From contig PKQY01000023.1 in the NCBI GenBank assembly GCA_017577895.1, positions 1 through 29,909 on the forward strand: a stretch of DNA of 29,909 nucleotides, in the 5' to 3' direction. The notes under the pieces were generated by a model, which saw nothing but the letters and a program-made list of their open reading frames with translations, made no database searches and had not been told where the DNA came from. This document shows positions 21,770-29,177 of this stretch, in pieces. Each line of letters starts with the position of its first letter. The stretch's first letter is position 1. Origin of the DNA: Bacillota bacterium (GTDB lineage: Bacteria; Bacillota; Bacilli; ZCTH02-B2). Position numbers and translations under genes: made by a program.

Positions 21770-22123
21770 ATGTTGACATTGACGGAACCGGCCTGCGAAA
21801 AAATTAAAGAAATGATGGAAAAGGACGGCAATCCGAACCTTTATTTGCGGATTGGCGTTCATCCGGGCGGTTGCAGCGGTTTTTCGTACGGCATGGGGTT
21901 TGACGATCAGAAACATGAGGACGATATGGAATTGGAGCAACACGGCGTGCGCATTTTGGTCGATGCGAAAAGCGCTCCGTTTTTGCAAGGCGTCGAGATT
22001 GATTACAAGGAAACCTTGATGGGGGGCGGATTTACGATCCACAACCCCAACGCCATCAGCACGTGTGGTTGCGGTCATTCGTTCCGGACGAAAGACGCGG
22101 CCGGCCAACCGGAACAGTGCTGA
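21770..22123 (+). CDS. erpA: A-type Fe-S carrier (HesB/IscA/ErpA family)
   Basis: A-type iron-sulfur carrier of 117 residues, matching B. subtilis YutM. The three family cysteines are Cys35 in HPGGCSGFSYG and Cys99 and Cys101 in ISTCGCGHSF. It would accept clusters from Suf and deliver them to apo-enzymes. A further cysteine is the last residue. ATG at 21770 with AAAGGAGGGGG upstream. Whether it is a dedicated ErpA or a SufA-type carrier cannot be decided by sequence alone. Confidence 0.94.
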   Translation: MLTLTEPACEKIKEMMEKDGNPNLYLRIGVHPGGCSGFSYGMGFDDQKHEDDMELEQHGVRILVDAKSAPFLQGVEIDYKETLMGGGFTIHNPNAISTCGCGHSFRTKDAAGQPEQC

Positions 22124-22140
22124 GACCGTGCTGAGGATGA

Positions 22141-22181
22141 CGGGCTGTCCAACCGAGAGGGAGGACAGCCCGTTCGTTTTT
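22141..22181. terminator. Terminator between convergent genes
   Basis: CGGGCTGTCC (22141-22150) and GGACAGCCCG (22163-22172) form a perfect 10-bp stem, followed by TTCGTTTTT. It ends the carrier gene and may also serve the convergent yumC. Confidence 0.88.
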
Positions 22182-22186
22182 GTTGA

Positions 22187-23203
22187 TTACAGGTTCAGGC
22201 TGCTGCTGTGGCCCGGCTGCAACCGTGCGCTTGGATCGATGTACAGTTTGGCGTTGCTGACGGCCATCGGCGCCTCGCCGAAGCCAGTGGCGATGAGTTT
22301 GATTTTGCCCGGATACGTTGCGATGTCCCCCGCGGCGAAAATGCCCGGAATGTTGGTCTCCATATGGGAGTTGACCTTGATGGAACCGCCCTCAATTTCC
22401 AAACCCCAGTCTTTGATGGGCCCGAGGGAAGATACGAAACCAAAATTGACGATGACGGCATCCACGTCTACCGTGGTTTGTTCTTTCGTCTTGTTGTCCT
22501 GCAAAATGACTTGGCGAATCTCCGTGTCGCCTTCCAAGGCGATGATTTCCTTGGGGGTCATAATGCGGACCGATGATTTTTTCAAGTTTTCGACACTGTG
22601 TTCATGGGCCCGGAACGTATCCCGCCGGTGCACCAAAGTAACTTCTTTTGCCACCGGTTCCAGCATCAATGCCCAATCCACCGCCGAGTCTCCGCCGCCG
22701 GCGATGAGCACTCTTTTGCCTTTGAATAAATTCATATCGCGCACGAAATAATACAAATTGGTTTTCTCAAAGTGCTCAATGTTGTCTAAAGGCAGTTTGC
22801 GCGGTTCAAAGGCACCGACGCCGGCGGTGATGATGACCGCTTTGCTGTAATGCACCCCTTTGTTCGTGGTGAGCCGGAAGGAACGTTCTTCCAGCTTTTC
22901 GACCTTGAGGACTTGCTCTTCCAAGCAGACGGTCGGGTTAAACAAGTTCATTTGTTCGATGAGCTGATCCACGAGTTTCTGCGCCCGTACTTTCGGGAAG
23001 CCGGCGACGTCGTAAATGTATTTTTCCGGGTACAGTGCGGCCAATTGTCCTCCCAATTGGGGCAAGCTTTCGATGAGCTTGACGCTGCAGTTGCGAATAC
23101 CGGCGTAAAAGGTCGCAAACAGCCCTGCGGGACCACCGCCGATGACCGTGATGTCATATACTCGTTTATCCACATGTCCTGCAGGATTTTCTGACATTTT
23201 CAT
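22187..23203 (-). CDS. yumC: Ferredoxin/flavodoxin-NADP+ reductase, YumC type
   Basis: Thioredoxin-reductase-like ferredoxin-NADP+ reductase of 338 residues. The FAD motif is DITVIGGGPAGLFATFYAG, the NADPH motif GKRVLIAGGGDSAVDWAL, and the C-terminal FAD motif IFAAGDIATYPGKIKLIATG. The CxxC redox pair of true thioredoxin reductases is absent, as expected for YumC. It exchanges electrons between NADPH and ferredoxin or flavodoxin, and could feed Fe-S assembly or radical SAM enzymes. The ATG at 23203 is preceded by GGGGGTG; ATG at 23197 is a possible alternative. Confidence 0.95.
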   Translation of the reverse strand: MKMSENPAGHVDKRVYDITVIGGGPAGLFATFYAGIRNCSVKLIESLPQLGGQLAALYPEKYIYDVAGFPKVRAQKLVDQLIEQMNLFNPTVCLEEQVLKVEKLEERSFRLTTNKGVHYSKAVIITAGVGAFEPRKLPLDNIEHFEKTNLYYFVRDMNLFKGKRVLIAGGGDSAVDWALMLEPVAKEVTLVHRRDTFRAHEHSVENLKKSSVRIMTPKEIIALEGDTEIRQVILQDNKTKEQTTVDVDAVIVNFGFVSSLGPIKDWGLEIEGGSIKVNSHMETNIPGIFAAGDIATYPGKIKLIATGFGEAPMAVSNAKLYIDPSARLQPGHSSSLNL

Positions 23204-23245
23204 TTACACCCCCGATAAATCATGAAAAGACCACATTTCGCGTAC

Positions 23246-23274
23246 ATTATAAGCCGAATCGGCTATTTTATAAA
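23246..23274 (-). promoter_or_regulatory. Promoter of yumC with palindrome in the spacer
   Basis: On the minus strand TTTATA (23274-23269) and TATAAT (23251-23246) with 17-base spacing. The spacer contains the palindrome AGCCGATTCGGCT (23252-23264), ideally placed for a repressor. The regulator is unknown. Confidence 0.5.
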
Positions 23275-23447
23275 CCCCATGATTGGACAAAAACATATGT
23301 CTGAAAAATTGGTGTAATTGCCTCTTTTGGACATTTCGACGTTTGAATGGCCGATTTCTGTCTTGAAAATTGACGGGGAAAAGCATATCATGGAAAAAGA
23401 TTCATGGACTGCGGGCGGACTGGACAGAGAAAGAAAGGATGTATGCC

Positions 23448-24632
23448 GTGGCAAAAAAGATATTGATTCTTGGTGGCGGATATGGCGGAATGATGACGGC
23501 CGTCACGTTGCAGAAAAAACTGCATTACAACGAAGCGGAAGTCACCTTGGTCAATGAAAACAGCTACCATTACTTCACGACCGAGTTGCACATGCCGGCT
23601 GCCGGCACGGCCCATCACGACCGTTTTCGGGTGCCGATTTCCTCGTTGTTGAACGAGAAAAAAATCCGGTTTCTCCAAGGACGGGTCACGGCCATCGATG
23701 TTTCAGCCCAGCAAGTGGAATTGGCCGAAGGGGACAAGCTGGATTACGATTATTTGGTCATCGCTTTAGGCAGCGCGCCGGAGACGTTCGGCATTCCGGG
23801 CTTGGGCGAATACGCTTTCGGCATCCGGAATATTAATACAGTGCGGATGATTCGCCAACACATTGAATACATGTTCGCCAAATTCGCCAATGATCATCGG
23901 CCGGAACTGTTGACCATCGTCGTCGGCGGCGCCGGCTTTACCGGCATCGAGTTTGTCGGTGAACTGGCCGATCGGGTGCCGGAATTGTGCCGGGAATACG
24001 ACGTGGACCGGAATTTGGTGAAAATTTACGTCGTCGAAGCCGCGCCGCAGGCGTTGCCCGGGTTTGACCCGGAATTGGTGGAATACGCCGTTCGCGTATT
24101 GGAAAACAAAGGAGTCACGTTTTTGATCAATACGCCCATCAAAGAATGCACGCCCGAAGGCGTCATCTTGGGCGACGGCCAGGAGATCAAGGCGGGCACC
24201 GTCGTCTGGACCGGCGGTGTGCGGGGCAATCCCGTCGTGGAAAACAGCGGCATCGAGACGATGCGGGGCCGGGTGAAAGTGGACGAATATCTCCGGGCGC
24301 CCGGGTTGGAAAACGTCTTTGTCATCGGCGACTGTTCGTTGGTGTTCAACGAAGAAGGCCGGCCCTATCCACCGACAGCCCAGATGGCGACGCAACAAGG
24401 TAAGGCTTTGGGCGCCAATTTGGTCGCCTTGTTGCGGGGCGGTTCCATGACGCCGTTCCGTTACATTCACCGCGGGACTGTGGCTTCTTTGGGCAAAGGC
24501 GAAGGCATCGGCATGGTTGGCCGCCGGAAGCTGTTTGGTGGCCAGGCCGCGTTCATGAAAAAAATCGTCGACAACCGGGCGTTGTATTTGATTGGCGGCT
24601 TGCCGCTGGTCTTGAAAAAAGGAAAGTTTTAA
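23448..24632 (+). CDS. yutJ: NADH dehydrogenase-like flavoprotein YutJ
   Basis: Type II NADH dehydrogenase-like flavoprotein of 394 residues. The FAD motif is KILILGGGYGGMMTAVTLQ, the NADH-binding motif TIVVGGAGFTGIEFVGELA and the C-terminal FAD motif NVFVIGDCSLVFNEEG. The tail (RRKLFGGQAAFMKKIV) is hydrophobic and basic, suited to peripheral membrane attachment. It would pass electrons from NAD(P)H to a quinone without pumping, although proof for YutJ itself is lacking to my knowledge. The GTG at 23448 has AAAGGATG 6 bases upstream; ATG 23439 overlaps that site. Confidence 0.9.
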   Translation: MAKKILILGGGYGGMMTAVTLQKKLHYNEAEVTLVNENSYHYFTTELHMPAAGTAHHDRFRVPISSLLNEKKIRFLQGRVTAIDVSAQQVELAEGDKLDYDYLVIALGSAPETFGIPGLGEYAFGIRNINTVRMIRQHIEYMFAKFANDHRPELLTIVVGGAGFTGIEFVGELADRVPELCREYDVDRNLVKIYVVEAAPQALPGFDPELVEYAVRVLENKGVTFLINTPIKECTPEGVILGDGQEIKAGTVVWTGGVRGNPVVENSGIETMRGRVKVDEYLRAPGLENVFVIGDCSLVFNEEGRPYPPTAQMATQQGKALGANLVALLRGGSMTPFRYIHRGTVASLGKGEGIGMVGRRKLFGGQAAFMKKIVDNRALYLIGGLPLVLKKGKF

Positions 24633-24647
24633 GCCAGGGGTGAGCCC

Positions 24648-24911
24648 ATGAACATCGCCCAGTTGATCATCTCCATCCTGCTGTTCTTGGTCTTGGCCTT
24701 TGGCATCGGATTCATCCTCAACATGCTGGCCAAAACGACCTGGTTGCCCATTTTGTTGTACGTGTTGTTAGTGGCGTATTTGTTTTTCTTCAAAACGCAA
24801 CGGCAGTTTGCCTGGGTCGATTGGCTCGTGTTGTCGGCGGGTTTGGCCGGATGTATTCTCAGCGGTGTCGTCATTCGGTCGTTGCGACAGAAAGGTTTTC
24901 GCATGTTTTAG
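24648..24911 (+). CDS. yuiB: Small membrane protein YuiB
   Basis: Protein of 87 residues with three hydrophobic segments (about residues 5-28, 32-49 and 57-77), matching YuiB of B. subtilis in size, pattern and position next to yutJ. It begins MNIAQLIISILLFLVLAFGI and ends in a basic tail. Function unknown. It starts 15 bases after yutJ with GGGGTGAG ahead, so the two are probably co-transcribed. Confidence 0.85.
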   Translation: MNIAQLIISILLFLVLAFGIGFILNMLAKTTWLPILLYVLLVAYLFFFKTQRQFAWVDWLVLSAGLAGCILSGVVIRSLRQKGFRMF

Positions 24912-24929
24912 ATGGGGCCGGTAGCACGA

Positions 24930-24958
24930 TTGACCCGTTTTTTCGCTTGTGTTACAAT
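24930..24958 (+). promoter_or_regulatory. Sigma-A promoter of the T-box leader and ilvA
   Basis: TTGACC at 24930-24935 and TACAAT at 24953-24958 with 17-base spacing, just ahead of the T-box leader. Confidence 0.75.
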
Positions 24959-24964
24959 GGCAGG

Positions 24965-25255
24965 CAAAAGCGAATTGCATAACGGTAGCAACATCGATGA
25001 ACAGGACAGTAGCAGACGGATGTGCTTTTCAGAGAGCCGGTGGCGGTGGGAATCCGGTAAGCAGCCGTTTGCGAAGATCACCTGGGAGATGGGAGCTGAA
25101 CGTCACGGACCTGGCGGTTCGTGATCAGTAAGTGTCTCCGGGTTTTCCCGTTACAGAAGCGAGGCGTGGATGGCGCCTCCATGAGTGCCGGCGACAGGCC
25201 GGAAGAAGGGTGGTAACACGGGAACCTCTCGTCCCTTAGGGCGAGAGGTTTTTTT
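24965..25255 (+). promoter_or_regulatory. T-box leader, isoleucine-type
   Basis: The 376-base gap before ilvA is filled by a tRNA-sensing T-box leader. Stem I carries the AG-rich bulge and apical motifs (CAGAGAGCCGG, GGTGGGAATCCGG, about 25030-25057). The specifier region GAAGATCACC places ATC (25077-25079), an Ile codon, followed by A as usual. The antiterminator T-box AAGGGTGGTAACACGGG is at 25206-25222. The terminator follows. Uncharged tRNA-Ile should bind and allow read-through into ilvA. Confidence 0.92.
25225..25255 (+). terminator. T-box terminator
   Basis: CCTCTCG / CGAGAGG stem with a 10-base loop and a run of seven T residues. Its left arm is adjacent to the T-box sequence that forms the competing antiterminator. 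Confidence 0.93.
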
Positions 25256-25290
25256 GATATTGGCGGAATCCGTGAACGAACAAAGAGGTG

Positions 25291-26331
25291 ATGCGAGATG
25301 GGGATTGGGTACAATACAGCGATGTGGTGGACGCATTAAATATCGTCAGTACCGTCGTACACCGGACGCCCTTTTTGTACTCAAAAACGTTCAGTCGCTG
25401 GAGCGGCTGCGAGGTGTATTTGAAACTGGAAAACTTGCAGCGCACCGGGGCGTTTAAAATCCGGGGCGCCTACAATATGATTGCCCATTTATCGCCGGAA
25501 GAACGGCAAAAAGGGGTCGTTTGCGCCTCGGCGGGCAATCACGCCCAAGGGGTGGCCCTTTCGGCGTCATTGTTCGGCATTCCGGCGACGGTCGTCATGC
25601 CGGAACAAGCCCCCCAAGCCAAAATCGAGGCGACGGAAGGGTATGGGGCGAAAGTGTTGCTTCGAGGCAATACGTACAACGATGCCTATGAATACGCCAT
25701 GCAGTTTTGCCGCTTGACCGGCGCCACCTTTGTTCACGCCTTCGATCATCCGCATGTCATCGCCGGTCAGGGGACAGTGGCCCTGGAAATGTTACAAGAT
25801 CGCTTAGATCTGGATGCCATTTTAGTGCCGATTGGCGGCGGCGGTCTCATCGCCGGGGTCGGCGTGGCGGTCAAAGCCGTTCAGCCGCAAATTCAAGTCA
25901 TCGGCATCGAACCGGCCGGGTCGCCGTCCATGCTCCTCTCCTTGCAGAACGGCCGGCGGACGACGTTGTCTTCCATCCAGACCATCGCCGACGGTTTGGC
26001 GGTTAAAACACCCGGGGAATTGACGTTTTCCATCGTCCAAAAAGTGGTGGACGATGTCATTACGGTGACGGAAGAGGAAATCAGCGAGGCCATGTGGCTC
26101 TTGCTGGAACGGAACAAAAGCTTGGTGGAAGGGGCAGGGGCCGTGGGGGTGGCGGCGCTGTTGTCCGGTCGGTACCCATGGCTGAAAGGGAAAAAGGTGG
26201 CGGTCATTGTCAGCGGCGGCAACGTGGATATGAACCGGCTGTTGGCATTGCCGCGGAAAGAACAGAACACGTCCTTTTCCCGGGAAGCCCGGAAACCGAA
26301 AAAACTGTTGGCCCATGCCTCCAGCCGTTGA
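25291..26331 (+). CDS. ilvA: Threonine deaminase without regulatory domain
   Basis: PLP-dependent threonine ammonia-lyase of 346 residues, giving 2-oxobutyrate, the first step to isoleucine. The PLP lysine is Lys56 in GAFKIRGAYN, the phosphate loop is PIGGGGLIAG, and CASAGNHAQGVA is the substrate loop. B. subtilis IlvA (about 420 residues) and E. coli IlvA (about 510) carry C-terminal ACT-like domains that bind isoleucine. This one ends after the catalytic domain, like catabolic TdcB. The T-box with an Ile specifier nevertheless argues for a biosynthetic role. AGAGGTG precedes the ATG at 25291 closely; GTG at 25288 is an alternative start. Confidence 0.92.
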   Translation: MRDGDWVQYSDVVDALNIVSTVVHRTPFLYSKTFSRWSGCEVYLKLENLQRTGAFKIRGAYNMIAHLSPEERQKGVVCASAGNHAQGVALSASLFGIPATVVMPEQAPQAKIEATEGYGAKVLLRGNTYNDAYEYAMQFCRLTGATFVHAFDHPHVIAGQGTVALEMLQDRLDLDAILVPIGGGGLIAGVGVAVKAVQPQIQVIGIEPAGSPSMLLSLQNGRRTTLSSIQTIADGLAVKTPGELTFSIVQKVVDDVITVTEEEISEAMWLLLERNKSLVEGAGAVGVAALLSGRYPWLKGKKVAVIVSGGNVDMNRLLALPRKEQNTSFSREARKPKKLLAHASSR

Positions 26332-26363
26332 GATCGGCATTCAGAACAAGACATCCATCACAT

Positions 26364-26433
26364 TAAAAAGAGCTTCCACAAAAAGAGCCTTTACCCGCGT
26401 ATGGCGAAAAAGAGCCTCCACCCGCGTATGGCG
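26364..26433. repeat. Tandem 27-base repeat, about 2.5 copies
   Basis: Two directly adjacent units at 26380-26406 and 26407-26433 agree at 25 of 27 positions. A third, partial copy (AAAAAGAGCTTCCAC) lies about 16 bases before them. The second unit supplies the left arm of the thi terminator, so the array looks like duplications of a terminator arm with its U-tract. Confidence 0.8.
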
Positions 26434-26445
26434 GTGTGGAGGCTC
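26407..26445 (-). terminator. Terminator of the tenI-thiS-thiG operon
   Basis: GAGCCTCCAC (26412-26421) and GTGGAGGCTC (26436-26445) form a perfect 10-bp stem, with a further CCGC/GCGG helper stem in the loop. On the minus strand it is followed by TTTTT. It also lies downstream of the convergent ilvA. Confidence 0.85.
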
Positions 26446-26458
26446 GGCTTTCTTACGG

Positions 26459-27250
26459 TCATGCCGAGGGGGCCGCACTTCCCCAAGGCAGTCCGGTGGT
26501 GGGACTGGAAGGAGAAGCGGTCATTTTTTTCGGGATGCGGCCGGCCAAATACCCTTTTCGGCCGGCGATAATCGCGTCCCGCATGGCTTCGGCCATCAAT
26601 ACCGGGTCCTTGGCCTGCGAGACGGCCGTGTTCAGCAAAATGGCGTCGGCCCCCAACTCCATGGCCAGACACGCGTCGGCCGGCGAGCCGATGCCGGCGT
26701 CGACGATGACCGGCACCCGGGCCTGTTCCACAATGATTTGCAAATAATACGGATTGAGGAGACCAAGTCCGCTGCCGATGGGGGCAGCCCCCGGCATGAC
26801 AGCGGCGGCGCCGGCTTCTTCCAGTTTTTTGGCCAGCACCGGATCGTCGGAACAGTAGGGCAAGACGATGAATCCTTCTTTGACCAATTGCTTGGTGGCT
26901 TCCAACGTGGCGACCGGATCGGGCAGCAAATATTTCGGATCGCCGATGACTTCGACTTTGACCATGTCGCACAAACCGGACGCCCGGGCCAGGCGGGCGA
27001 TGTGCACCGCTTCTTCCGCTGTTCTGGCTCCGGCCGTGTTGGGCAACAGTTTAAACTTGCTCAAATCCAGCGTTTCCAAAAAGTTCGGTTCGTTCGGTTG
27101 GTCCAAGTTCAGACGACGGACGGCAAAGGTGAGAATTTCGGCCTGAGAGGCTTCCACAGCTTTGCTTTGAATGTCCAGCGATGAGAATTTGCCGGTTCCC
27201 AACAGCAGACGGGAACGAAACGTATACGGGCCGATGTTCCAAGTATCCAT
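26459..27250 (-). CDS. thiG: Thiazole synthase
   Basis: ThiG of 263 residues, which forms the thiazole phosphate carboxylate of thiamine from deoxyxylulose 5-phosphate, a glycine-derived imine and ThiS thiocarboxylate. The Schiff-base lysine is Lys98 in CDMVKVEVIGD. Other family stretches are RSRLLLGTGKFSS, LPNTAGARTAEEAVHIA, PIGSGLGLLNP and VDAGIGSPADACLAMELGAD. The start at 27250 follows AAGGAGG; the longer frame has no site. Last gene of a three-gene operon, 43 bases after thiS. Confidence 0.97.
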   Translation of the reverse strand: MDTWNIGPYTFRSRLLLGTGKFSSLDIQSKAVEASQAEILTFAVRRLNLDQPNEPNFLETLDLSKFKLLPNTAGARTAEEAVHIARLARASGLCDMVKVEVIGDPKYLLPDPVATLEATKQLVKEGFIVLPYCSDDPVLAKKLEEAGAAAVMPGAAPIGSGLGLLNPYYLQIIVEQARVPVIVDAGIGSPADACLAMELGADAILLNTAVSQAKDPVLMAEAMRDAIIAGRKGYLAGRIPKKMTASPSSPTTGLPWGSAAPSA

Positions 27251-27293
27251 GAAGCGGTCCTCCTTCAATGAAAGGTCAGTGTTCGGCGGCGTT

Positions 27294-27497
27294 TCATCCG
27301 CCACCGACAAAATGGATTAATTCGATGCGATCGCCTTCCCGCAGAATGGCACTGGCATAGTTTTCGGGCGATACGATCTGGTCGTTGTGCTGGATGATGA
27401 GGATTTTCCGTTGAATGTTCAAATGCCGCAGCAGTTTTTCAATGTTGTCTACTTCCTGTGGGACGTGACGGTTTTCGCCGTTGATGGTGAGCAGCAT
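27294..27497 (-). CDS. thiS: Sulfur carrier protein ThiS
   Basis: Ubiquitin-fold sulfur carrier of 67 residues ending in HFVGGG, so the C-terminal Gly-Gly needed for adenylation and thiocarboxylate formation is present. It begins MLLTINGENRHVP. The start at 27497 has AAGGAGGAG about 7 bases ahead; the longer upstream frame overlaps tenI antiframe sequence and is not supported. ThiF, which activates ThiS, is not in the window. Confidence 0.95.
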   Translation of the reverse strand: MLLTINGENRHVPQEVDNIEKLLRHLNIQRKILIIQHNDQIVSPENYASAILREGDRIELIHFVGGG

Positions 27498-27534
27498 GTT
27501 GGCTCCTCCTTTCTCGGTTCGATCGGTTTGCCCG

Positions 27535-28155
27535 TCATGGGGAACAGGCGGCATGGAGACGTTGGCGGATGGTCTGGGCCGCTGCCAGCGGATTGGGCGC
27601 TCCCAGAACGGCCGAAATGACGGCAATTCCTGCACAACCGGTTTCCATGACGGCGGCGACGTTGTCGGCATGAATGCCGCCGATGGCCAAGACCGGAATC
27701 GAAAGCCGGACCACCAATTCCTTTAAGGATGGGAGGCCCCGGGCGGGCAAGCCGGGTTTGGACGGCGTGGGGAAAATGTGCCCAAAAAGGACGTAATCGG
27801 CCCCTTCGTCGGCGGCTTGGAGGGCTTCGTCCAAGGAGTGGACCGAGACGCCGACTTTCATCGGAGGAGTGACGCACGCTCGGGCGGCGGCCACCGGAAG
27901 GCTGTGGCCCGCCAAGTGTACGCCGCCGGCAGAAAGGGCCAAGGCGACGTCAAGGCGGTCATTGATCCACAGTTTTTCCGGGGGAAAACCGGCCTCTAAG
28001 AGCGCCTTACCCCACTCCCACATTTGCCGCGCCGTCCACTGTTTTTCGCGCAACATGAAACCGTCAATGACGGGCGCCAGTGTCATTGCCGTCTGCAGCA
28101 GGCGCTCTGCATTTCCTTTCCCGTCACTGATGACGAACAAGGCAGGTCGTTGCAA
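27535..28155 (-). CDS. tenI: TenI-type thiazole tautomerase (ThiE paralogue)
   Basis: TIM-barrel protein of 206 residues in the ThiE/TenI family. ThiE joins the thiazole and pyrimidine halves of thiamine; TenI converts the ThiG product to the aromatic thiazole tautomer. The stretch GADYVLFGHIFPTPSKPGL carries His126 where TenI has its catalytic His (GHVF) and ThiE has Pro (GPIF), followed by a Gly-x2-Arg-Gly like TenI. These features favour TenI, and the order tenI-thiS-thiG matches the B. subtilis ten-thi operon without thiO. ThiE activity cannot be excluded. TTG start at 28155 with AAGGAGG upstream. First gene after the TPP riboswitch. Confidence 0.85.
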   Translation of the reverse strand: MQRPALFVISDGKGNAERLLQTAMTLAPVIDGFMLREKQWTARQMWEWGKALLEAGFPPEKLWINDRLDVALALSAGGVHLAGHSLPVAAARACVTPPMKVGVSVHSLDEALQAADEGADYVLFGHIFPTPSKPGLPARGLPSLKELVVRLSIPVLAIGGIHADNVAAVMETGCAGIAVISAVLGAPNPLAAAQTIRQRLHAACSP

Positions 28156-28184
28156 ATCGGTTCCTCCTTGGCCATGGGTTGATC

Positions 28185-28210
28185 AAAAAACGCCGCTGAA
28201 CCAGCGGCGT
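28185..28210 (-). terminator. Expression-platform terminator of the TPP riboswitch
   Basis: On the minus strand ACGCCGCTG / CAGCGGCGT form a perfect 9-bp stem with a 3-base loop, followed by six T residues, about 30 bases before the tenI start. It lies directly after the TPP aptamer. Confidence 0.93.
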
Positions 28211-28242
28211 ACCGATTGTTTTTCCATCACCGTGGTGCGATG

Positions 28243-28350
28243 GCCGGCTACACTCCCTACGCTGGCATGACCCAGAACAGGTTCAGACGGTCGATGCTTC
28301 AGGCAGCATCCTCTCAGTCGGACCATGGATACCGACTCCCGCGAGCCTGG
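28243..28350 (-). promoter_or_regulatory. TPP riboswitch (THI element)
   Basis: The minus strand shows the conserved THI-box elements in order: GACTGAGAGGATGC, CTGAACCTG, TTCTGGGTCATGCCAGC and GTAGGGAG. The P3 stem GTCGG/CCGAC and a P1 pairing (GGCT / AGCC) can be drawn. With the terminator after it, thiamine pyrophosphate should shut off tenI-thiS-thiG. Between this element and the divergent gene at 28509 about 150 bases remain, with a possible weak riboswitch promoter (TTTTAA, 17 bases, TAGACT on the minus strand, about 28373-28401). Confidence 0.95.
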
Positions 28351-28508
28351 CGTGATGCACTTTTCTCATGTCCAGTCTATCAAATCTCCTCCGCCATTAA
28401 AAGAGATCGTGGGGCGAACGGTGCCTTGTATGTTTTTCGGCAAACGGGGAACGCTATGTTTCGGTTTCGCTACCTATCACTTTCCTTGCATGGCGGAGGT
28501 GGGGGCTT

Positions 28509-29174
28509 GTGCCCCATTTGGTCAAGCGAAAACGGTGGTTGTTGGTCTTGAGCGGTTTCGTTTGGTTACAGCTGTTTGCGATGGAAACCGGATGGCTGTT
28601 GCCGATAGCCAACGAACAGACCGCATCGGCCCGTTCGGCCATGTCGACCGCCGATGAAGCGGAGCAACCGGAGCGTTCCAAACAACCGTTGCCCGCACGT
28701 CAACAGTCGGTTTCAGCCTGGAGCTTGGAGACGGTCAAACAAATCCATAATGTCCGGGAATATTTGCGCGGTTTGCCGACAGTGAAAGTCATCGCCACCG
28801 GATATACGGCCGGAGTGGAGTCGACGGGAAAAACGCCGGATCATCCGGCTTATGGCATTACGGCCTCCGGAGTTCGGGTCCGTCGGGACGTGTATTCCAC
28901 CATTGCCGCCGACCCGAACGTATTTCCCATGGGGACCATCCTTTACATTCCCGGTTACGGCTACGGGGTGGTGGCGGACACCGGTTCAGCCATTCGAGGT
29001 TACATGATTGACTTGTACTATGAAACGGTGGAACAAATATATGACGAATGGGGCAAAAAAGAAGTGACCGTGTACGTTGTCAAAAAAGGAGACGGCACTG
29101 TTACCGAACATATGCTGGACGAGTTGAACCGGCAGCCGGCCATTCCGGTGAACGCCGATCAGCCGACGGAATAA
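28509..29174 (+). CDS. yuiC: 3D-domain protein, YuiC-like
   Basis: Secreted or membrane-anchored protein of 221 residues. A basic start and hydrophobic segment (about residues 8-30, WLLVLSGFVWLQLFAM) act as signal or anchor, followed by a Ser/Gln-rich linker. The C-terminal 3D domain (about 90-190) contains IATGYTAGVESTGKTPDHPAYG, given here only in part as the entry motif, then VFPMGTILYIPGYGYGVVAD and the aspartates in DTGSAIRGYMIDLYY. The fold is that of lytic transglycosylases of the MltA/Sps type; B. subtilis YuiC is a muralytic enzyme of this kind. GTG at 28509 with GGAGGTG 6 bases upstream. Confidence 0.9.
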   Translation: MPHLVKRKRWLLVLSGFVWLQLFAMETGWLLPIANEQTASARSAMSTADEAEQPERSKQPLPARQQSVSAWSLETVKQIHNVREYLRGLPTVKVIATGYTAGVESTGKTPDHPAYGITASGVRVRRDVYSTIAADPNVFPMGTILYIPGYGYGVVADTGSAIRGYMIDLYYETVEQIYDEWGKKEVTVYVVKKGDGTVTEHMLDELNRQPAIPVNADQPTE

Positions 29175-29177
29175 GCG

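Noticed and set aside
26364..26445. CRISPR array
   Set aside because: The repeat units are directly adjacent without unique spacers, there are only two to three, and they belong to a terminator. No cas genes are present.
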